A stretch of DNA of 64,000 nt from Gemmata massiliana. GTDB lineage: Bacteria; Planctomycetota; Planctomycetia; Gemmatales; Gemmataceae. The translations under genes were made by a program, and so were the position numbers. The notes under the pieces are model-generated. The model had not been told where the DNA came from and did no database searches. It saw only the letters and a list, made by a program, of their open reading frames with translations. The stretch lies in assembly GCF_901538265.1 (NCBI RefSeq), contig NZ_LR593886.1, forward strand, positions 6,655,738 through 6,719,737, in the 5' to 3' direction. Positions 59,300 to 64,000 of this stretch are shown in pieces (the stretch's first letter is position 1; each line of letters starts with the position of its first letter).

Positions 59300-62053
59300 T
59301 TACTCATTTTGGCCCGCACGCACGATCGCGTTGAAGACCAATTTGAACGTGGCGTGCGGTTGCGCCCGGTACAGCACCTGGGGGCCGTACAGCACCACCT
59401 TCCCCTTCCCCACGGTCGCGTCGATCACCGCCGTTCCGCCGTCGAGGTGTTCCTGCCCGAACGCCCACCCGCTCCGCAACGGCGCTTTGCCCGCAAACCA
59501 CGATACTCGCGTTAACCCGCTCGCAGCGGCGCCGGTCGGGAACCGGAACGTCGGGCTGTTCGCGAACATCACGTCCACCTCGTCTGACATCCCCCACGCG
59601 AGCGAGTGTGTCGGGTCCACCTTCGCGCGGAGCACGGATGGGGGCACATAGAACTTGTCGCGCCCGAGCGGCTTCTCCTTCCCGTCGGTCCCCGTCTCGA
59701 CGAGATGGCTCTCGATCTTCAGCCCGAGCTGGTTCGCGAGCGAGGTGGAACTACCGATGGTGAGCAGCGTCCCGCCCGCGGTCACGAACTTCTTCAGTTC
59801 GGGCACGGTCTTGGTGGCGGTGATGCTCCCGCGGCGCCCGCGGAACTCGGCCGGCAGTGCCAGTTCGTCCACCGCATTCGGCTCCGGCGGCTGGTCGCCG
59901 CCCCCACCTCCTCCGCCGCCACCGCGTCCCCCGCCCAGCCCGTCCACGACCACGATCACGTCGAACTTGTCGCGCAGCCCACCGCGGTCCAGGTCCGGCG
60001 GGTACACGACCGTAAACGAGAACTCGAACTGCTCGAACAGCCACCGGGTCCAGCCGGACGGCATCGCCCCGCCGTACCGATCCACGAGCGCGATTCGCAC
60101 CGGCTTGAGTGCAACCGCCTCCTTCTCAGGTGCCTCCTTGCTGCCGACGAACCGCGTGCCGAGATTTTGGGCAATCTTCTCCAGTCGCGTCTGTGTACCG
60201 TCCTTCTTGACGATAAAGAACATGCCCGCGGGGTGCTTCACGCCGTCAACGGTACACGGCTCCTTCAGGCGCCGCACCTCTTCGCCCGCCGCGAGCAACT
60301 GGTTCACCGCACGGAACCCATCGTTGGCTTGCGCGCGGAGGAAGAACCCGACCGCGCCGTTCGCGTCGAGCACCTTGGCCGGCGGCGGCGGAACCTCGTC
60401 TTTCAGCTCCTCGAACGGACCGGTGAAGCCCTCCAGAACGCGATCGAACTGCACCCCCATCTGGAACGCGAGTGTGTAGCCCGCGGCGTCGTAGGGGGGC
60501 GTCGGCGGCGCGCCGGGGTACGCGAAGTCGTCCGGGTGGTCCTGTGGCTCGAACATGTCCAGCACGTGCGCGCGGACCGCCTGCGCCGATTTCACCACGT
60601 AGGAACCGGCCGGGTACTTTTTCCCGCTCACCTCGAACGCGCTCGTCGCGCGGTGAACCCGCACCCCGGTACCGATGAGAGCGTTGACGAACTTGGTGGC
60701 CGTCAGGAAATCGGGCTGGTCGGCCGGGACGACGTACCCGCGTGCGTCGCGCTTCGTCGGGTCGCGGAAGAACTTCTGGAACGCATCCGCGCCGCGCGCC
60801 CCCTTCGCCGCGGCGACCATCTTGGGGGTGACGGTCCAACTGTCCCTGTTGCCGCGCTCGGTGGCGTTCTTGCCCATCAGCCAGATGTTGTACAGCAGTT
60901 GTTCGCGGTGCCGGGATGCGTAATCGAACACGGCCTTGTTCGCGGTGACGGAGTATTCGATCGACCGGCGGAAGTGCCACTCTTGCGGTGCGACCGGGCT
61001 GAGCAAGTCGGCCTTCGGCAGTTGCAGCGCGGGGTTGAACGGGACGCGCATCGGGGTCGGGCTGCCGATGGTCTCGGTGAGCAGGCCGATCATGTTGTGG
61101 AAGTACGCGGTAGTCCGGAGCCCGCCGTTGAACCACGTCGAGTACCGCGCGCCGGAACGAGTTGTTGCGCCGGGCTTGTCTTCGGCCAGGAACCGCTGCA
61201 TCATCGCCGCCCCGACCGCGTCGATGCCACTGACCACGAGCGGGTCGAAGTTGTAGTTGAACGGGTCGCGGAACGGCGGGCAGAACAGGACCGTACCGGG
61301 CGGGCCGGTTTGGTGGTGGTTGTACACAATTTGCGGGAGCCACTCCCGGTACATCACGCGGTTCATGTTCCGCGTCTCGGCCTGGGTGTTGGCGTAGAAG
61401 TCGCGGTTGTTGTCGTGCCCGATGTACTTCTGGTACAGCCGCGGCAGCCCGCCGAGCGACCGCTTCTTCGGGTCTTTATCCCGCATGTACCAGTCGGCCA
61501 TGAGGTCGTGCCCGTCCGGGTTCGCGTGGACGAACAGAATAATCACGTCGTCCAACACGCGGAGCGTCTCGGGATCGGTTCCGCTAACCATCTGGTAAAC
61601 GGTTTCGGCCAGGGCTTGCGCGCATAACACCTCGCTCGCGTGCAGCCCGCCGTCGATCCACACCACGGCCTTCCCCTCGGCCGCCAACTTCTTCGCCGTC
61701 TCGGATGTGATCCCATCGGCGTTTGCCAGATTCCGCGCGATGGTCTGGTAGCGCGACAAGAGCTTGTGATTGGCCGGGGACGTTACGACCGCCATCAGTT
61801 GCGGGCGCCGTTCCTCGGTGCGCCCGATGTCGACCACCTTGATGCGGTCGGATTCCTTCGCGAGCTTGGCCAGGTACGCGGTGTACTGTTCGTAATTGGC
61901 GAGGCAGTAATCGTCGCCCAGGTTGAACCCGAAGTGTGCCTTCGGGGTAATGACCTTCAGCGCAACCGGTTCCGCAGCACGAGCCGCGTCGCCGGGATAA
62001 AAGACTGCGGTCCCGATCGCAAGCGCGAGTGGAACCAGGAGGCGTGAGGCCAT
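59300..62053 (-). CDS. Exported M14 zinc carboxypeptidase-like protein
   Basis: 917 residues. Signal peptide (LLVPLALAIGTAVFYPGDAA). The M14 domain has zinc ligands His138 and Glu141 in IDGGLHASEVLCAQAL. The later His is in VYNHHQTGPPG or nearby, with GHDNNRDFYANT as the Arg/substrate motif and LLTETIGSPTPMRVP holding the catalytic Glu. The long C-terminal part includes a ThuA/PfpI-like flavodoxin-type segment (VRIALVDRYGGAMPSGWTRW) and a glycine-rich run GGGRGGGGGGGGG. Planctomycete proteins of this shape are exported and presumed to trim peptides or peptidoglycan stems. Starts at ATG 62053. Confidence 0.88.
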   Translation of the reverse strand: MASRLLVPLALAIGTAVFYPGDAARAAEPVALKVITPKAHFGFNLGDDYCLANYEQYTAYLAKLAKESDRIKVVDIGRTEERRPQLMAVVTSPANHKLLSRYQTIARNLANADGITSETAKKLAAEGKAVVWIDGGLHASEVLCAQALAETVYQMVSGTDPETLRVLDDVIILFVHANPDGHDLMADWYMRDKDPKKRSLGGLPRLYQKYIGHDNNRDFYANTQAETRNMNRVMYREWLPQIVYNHHQTGPPGTVLFCPPFRDPFNYNFDPLVVSGIDAVGAAMMQRFLAEDKPGATTRSGARYSTWFNGGLRTTAYFHNMIGLLTETIGSPTPMRVPFNPALQLPKADLLSPVAPQEWHFRRSIEYSVTANKAVFDYASRHREQLLYNIWLMGKNATERGNRDSWTVTPKMVAAAKGARGADAFQKFFRDPTKRDARGYVVPADQPDFLTATKFVNALIGTGVRVHRATSAFEVSGKKYPAGSYVVKSAQAVRAHVLDMFEPQDHPDDFAYPGAPPTPPYDAAGYTLAFQMGVQFDRVLEGFTGPFEELKDEVPPPPAKVLDANGAVGFFLRAQANDGFRAVNQLLAAGEEVRRLKEPCTVDGVKHPAGMFFIVKKDGTQTRLEKIAQNLGTRFVGSKEAPEKEAVALKPVRIALVDRYGGAMPSGWTRWLFEQFEFSFTVVYPPDLDRGGLRDKFDVIVVVDGLGGGRGGGGGGGGGDQPPEPNAVDELALPAEFRGRRGSITATKTVPELKKFVTAGGTLLTIGSSTSLANQLGLKIESHLVETGTDGKEKPLGRDKFYVPPSVLRAKVDPTHSLAWGMSDEVDVMFANSPTFRFPTGAAASGLTRVSWFAGKAPLRSGWAFGQEHLDGGTAVIDATVGKGKVVLYGPQVLYRAQPHATFKLVFNAIVRAGQNE

Positions 62054-62157
62054 TGGCAGGAACCTCGGTGTGTGGGGGACCTACCGGTCCCTCTATGAGA
62101 AGGGACGCGGCCGGCGAAACAGGTATGCGTTAGCTGAGTGAATTGGGAGCGTACAGG

Positions 62158-62197
62158 CCCTTTGGTCGCGCGCTGTAGAAAGTGCGCGACCAAAGGG
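62158..62197 (-). terminator. Hairpin after the S9 peptidase
   Basis: CCCTTTGGTCGCGC pairs with GCGCGACCAAAGGG (14-bp stem, 62158-62171 with 62184-62197) just beyond the stop of the gene at 62206. No T-run; terminator-like. Confidence 0.5.
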
Positions 62198-62205
62198 ATT
62201 TGAGA

Positions 62206-63999
62206 CTACTTCACCTTTGTGTTCTTCACGTACAGGTCGAGCCACGCGAGCCACCGCGCCCACATATCGAGGTTAGTTTCGCGGGCGATCGGTCCGTGGC
62301 CCTCATACGGGTACATGTACAGCGCCGCGGGCTTGCCCAGCCCGTCGAGCGCGGCGAACAGCGCCTCCGAGTTCATCGGGTGCGTGCCCACGTTCGCGTC
62401 CTCCATGCCGTGGTACATCAGCAGTGCGCCGTTGATCTGGTTCGCGCGCAACAGCGGCGACATTTCCAGGTAGGTCTCGCGAGCGTCCCAGAGCTGCCGG
62501 CGCTCGGATTGAAACGACATGCTGGTGAGGGTGCGGTTGTAGCACCCGTCCCCGGCGATCCCGGCCTTGAAGAACGGCGTGTGCGCCAGCGCGTTGGCCG
62601 TGCTGAACGCCCCGTAGCTGTGCCCGCCGCACGCGAGCCGGTCCCGGTCGATGATCCCACGCTTGTCGCACTCGTCGATCGCGGCCCACAGCCCGTTCCG
62701 CAGATCCGGGACGTAGTTGTCGTTCATCCGCCCGGCCGGGCCGACGATCGGCACGTCCGGCTCGACCACCGCGTACCCGGCCAGTGTGAGGATCGCGACG
62801 CTCCGCGGCGCCGGCCCGGTGTAGCGCCCGGCCACCGCCCCCGGACCGGTGCCGGTGCCGCCGCGACCGGCCTTGGCGTCGTAGTCGGCCTGGTCCGCGT
62901 ACTCGCGCGGGTAGATCCAGAACAGCGCCGGGAGCTTGCCCTCGGCCTTGGGCGACCGCGTCACCTTCACCCAGAACTTGATCCCGTCCGCCCGGGTCGC
63001 GCGGAAGCGTTCGGTCTTCAGCTCGTGGAACCACGCGCTCTTTTCCACATTGTCGGTCAGCTTCGTCGTCTTCCCGGTGGCGACGTCGGTCACGTAAGAA
63101 TTGGGCACGACGTTCGACTTCTGCCGCGTGGTGAACACGTACTTGACGTCATCCCCGTCCACGCCGTCGACCGTTTCGAGCACATCGGCCTTGCCCTCGA
63201 ACACGCGGGCCTTCTTGCCGGTCTTGATGTTGACGGCGTCGATGTACGGCTTCGGGAACGCGCCCTCACCGGCACCGCGGGCGCGCTCGGTGCCCGAAAG
63301 GTAAACGGTGCCAGTGTTCGACACGCGGACCACGTTCGCCGCGCCGAGCGGACGGGCCAGCAGTCCAAGACCAGCCGTCGCTCCGCCGCGCCCCGCGCCG
63401 GGCTGTTCGTCGTCGGCGTCCTCGTTGTCACTGTCGCCACCGTCCTTCTTGGCCGGTGGTTCGTCCTTCTTCGGTGTGGCGAAGTCGGAACCGCCGCGCG
63501 AGATCACGTAGGTCGTCTTCGGGTTGGCGAGGTCGATCGCGGTGATCTGCCGTTGCGCGTCCACAATTTGCGAGATGAACAGCCAGTACCCGTCGGCGGA
63601 ATACTGTGCGCCCACGATCCGGTTCGGCGACTCGTACACGACCTTTGCGTCGTCCTTCCCGAACGGCGGGAGCCACTGCATGACGCGGTCCTTGCGCACC
63701 GCCTTCGCATCGTCCTTTTTGGTGTCGTCTTTCTTGGCGTCCTTGGCGGCAGGTTCGAGTTGCAGGAACGACATCCCCTTTCCGTCCGGGCGCCACGAGA
63801 GGTCACGCTTGGCGTCCGGGTCGAACGGCTCGGGCGCGACCGTCGGCGCGTCGTCCGGGTTCATCGGGTTCACCGGCGGGGTGGGCGCGGGCTGCGTCGG
63901 GTCCGGCACCGGTTGGGTGCCACCCGTCCCGCGTGCGCCCTTCGTCAGCCCGCCCTTGGGAAATGGGGGCTGCGTAGGAGTGGTCGCCGGGGTTACCAC
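62206..63999 (-). CDS. S9-family peptidase (prolyl oligopeptidase / glutamyl endopeptidase-like), 5' end outside window
   Basis: At least 597 residues, with the frame open to the window end, so the N-terminus is missing (a GTG at 63999 is not a supported start). Visible are the end of a beta-propeller-like region (residues with KDDTKKDDAKAVRKDRVMQW, a lysine/aspartate-rich insert, and RPDGKGMSFLQLEP) and the C-terminal catalytic domain. That domain has Ser in LACGGHSYGAFSTANALAHT, Asp in YHGMEDANVGTHPMNSEAL and His in PYEGHGP. The GGHSYG elbow and MNDNYVPDLRNGLWAAID are typical of DPP IV/acylaminoacyl-peptidase-type enzymes. Probably exported like its neighbours. Confidence 0.88.
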   Translation of the reverse strand: MVTPATTPTQPPFPKGGLTKGARGTGGTQPVPDPTQPAPTPPVNPMNPDDAPTVAPEPFDPDAKRDLSWRPDGKGMSFLQLEPAAKDAKKDDTKKDDAKAVRKDRVMQWLPPFGKDDAKVVYESPNRIVGAQYSADGYWLFISQIVDAQRQITAIDLANPKTTYVISRGGSDFATPKKDEPPAKKDGGDSDNEDADDEQPGAGRGGATAGLGLLARPLGAANVVRVSNTGTVYLSGTERARGAGEGAFPKPYIDAVNIKTGKKARVFEGKADVLETVDGVDGDDVKYVFTTRQKSNVVPNSYVTDVATGKTTKLTDNVEKSAWFHELKTERFRATRADGIKFWVKVTRSPKAEGKLPALFWIYPREYADQADYDAKAGRGGTGTGPGAVAGRYTGPAPRSVAILTLAGYAVVEPDVPIVGPAGRMNDNYVPDLRNGLWAAIDECDKRGIIDRDRLACGGHSYGAFSTANALAHTPFFKAGIAGDGCYNRTLTSMSFQSERRQLWDARETYLEMSPLLRANQINGALLMYHGMEDANVGTHPMNSEALFAALDGLGKPAALYMYPYEGHGPIARETNLDMWARWLAWLDLYVKNTKVK

Positions 64000-64000
64000 G

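Overview
This GC-rich window reads as chromosomal DNA of a planctomycete of the Gemmata type (Gemmataceae). The evidence is the combination of DUF1559 prepilin-like proteins, a PSCyt1/DUF1549/DUF1553 plus DUF1501 gene pair, PEP-CTERM proteins, many secreted or lipoprotein-type products, and repeated members of a protein family that starts MTEAEWLA and ends near HVRGCWVVDLVLGKE. No phage, plasmid or CRISPR functions are visible.

Layout. 0-2 kb: end of an unknown gene, a DUF1559 pseudopilin and a mini-lipoprotein. 2.4-11.5 kb: an accessory region. It has a thioredoxin-like protein and four loci of the MTEAEWLA family, one a remnant and one fused to ankyrin repeats. It also has a PEP-CTERM protein, an exported HAD protein, a frameshifted membrane protein and an IS4-type insertion sequence. 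The IS lies inside long inverted repeats that carry hairpins of different sequence but the same shape. The region ends next to half a tRNA-Arg gene. 11.7-24 kb: housekeeping and envelope genes: LmbE-like deacetylase, DSD1-type PLP enzyme, sdhA and sdhC without sdhB, a quinone oxidoreductase, cardiolipin synthase, FHA-GGDEF protein, secreted beta-sandwich protein, larB and a lipoprotein. 24-37 kb: the cytochrome-c/DUF1501 pair, a second DUF1559 protein, membrane-anchored MsrA, an HTH protein with a lysine-rich tail, a CPA2 antiporter with TrkA-N domain, a DHH phosphoesterase, SppA, a DksA-type zinc finger, an HtrA-type protease and a 35-residue membrane protein. 37.5-42.2 kb: the glutamate synthase large subunit. 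42.7-54.7 kb: a second accessory stretch with a triplet-repeat alanine-rich protein, a GNAT gene broken by an in-frame TGA, SelO, a small cysteine protein, an SDR, an RdgC-like protein, two zinc-ribbon membrane proteins, a dead and a live MTEAEWLA gene, a large beta-helix protein and a second PEP-CTERM protein. 54.9-64 kb: exported hydrolases on the minus strand (alpha/beta hydrolase, prolyl oligopeptidase, M14 peptidase and a second S9 peptidase cut by the window end).

The most unusual material is (1) the modular MTEAEWLA family, whose C-terminal module is shared while N-terminal and middle parts vary or are replaced, and which twice sits tail-to-tail with a PEP-CTERM gene; and (2) the IS4 element, whose two flanking arms carry hairpins at matching positions that differ in sequence yet remain fully paired. 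Starts were chosen from ribosome-binding sites and family alignments held in memory; no database search was run.
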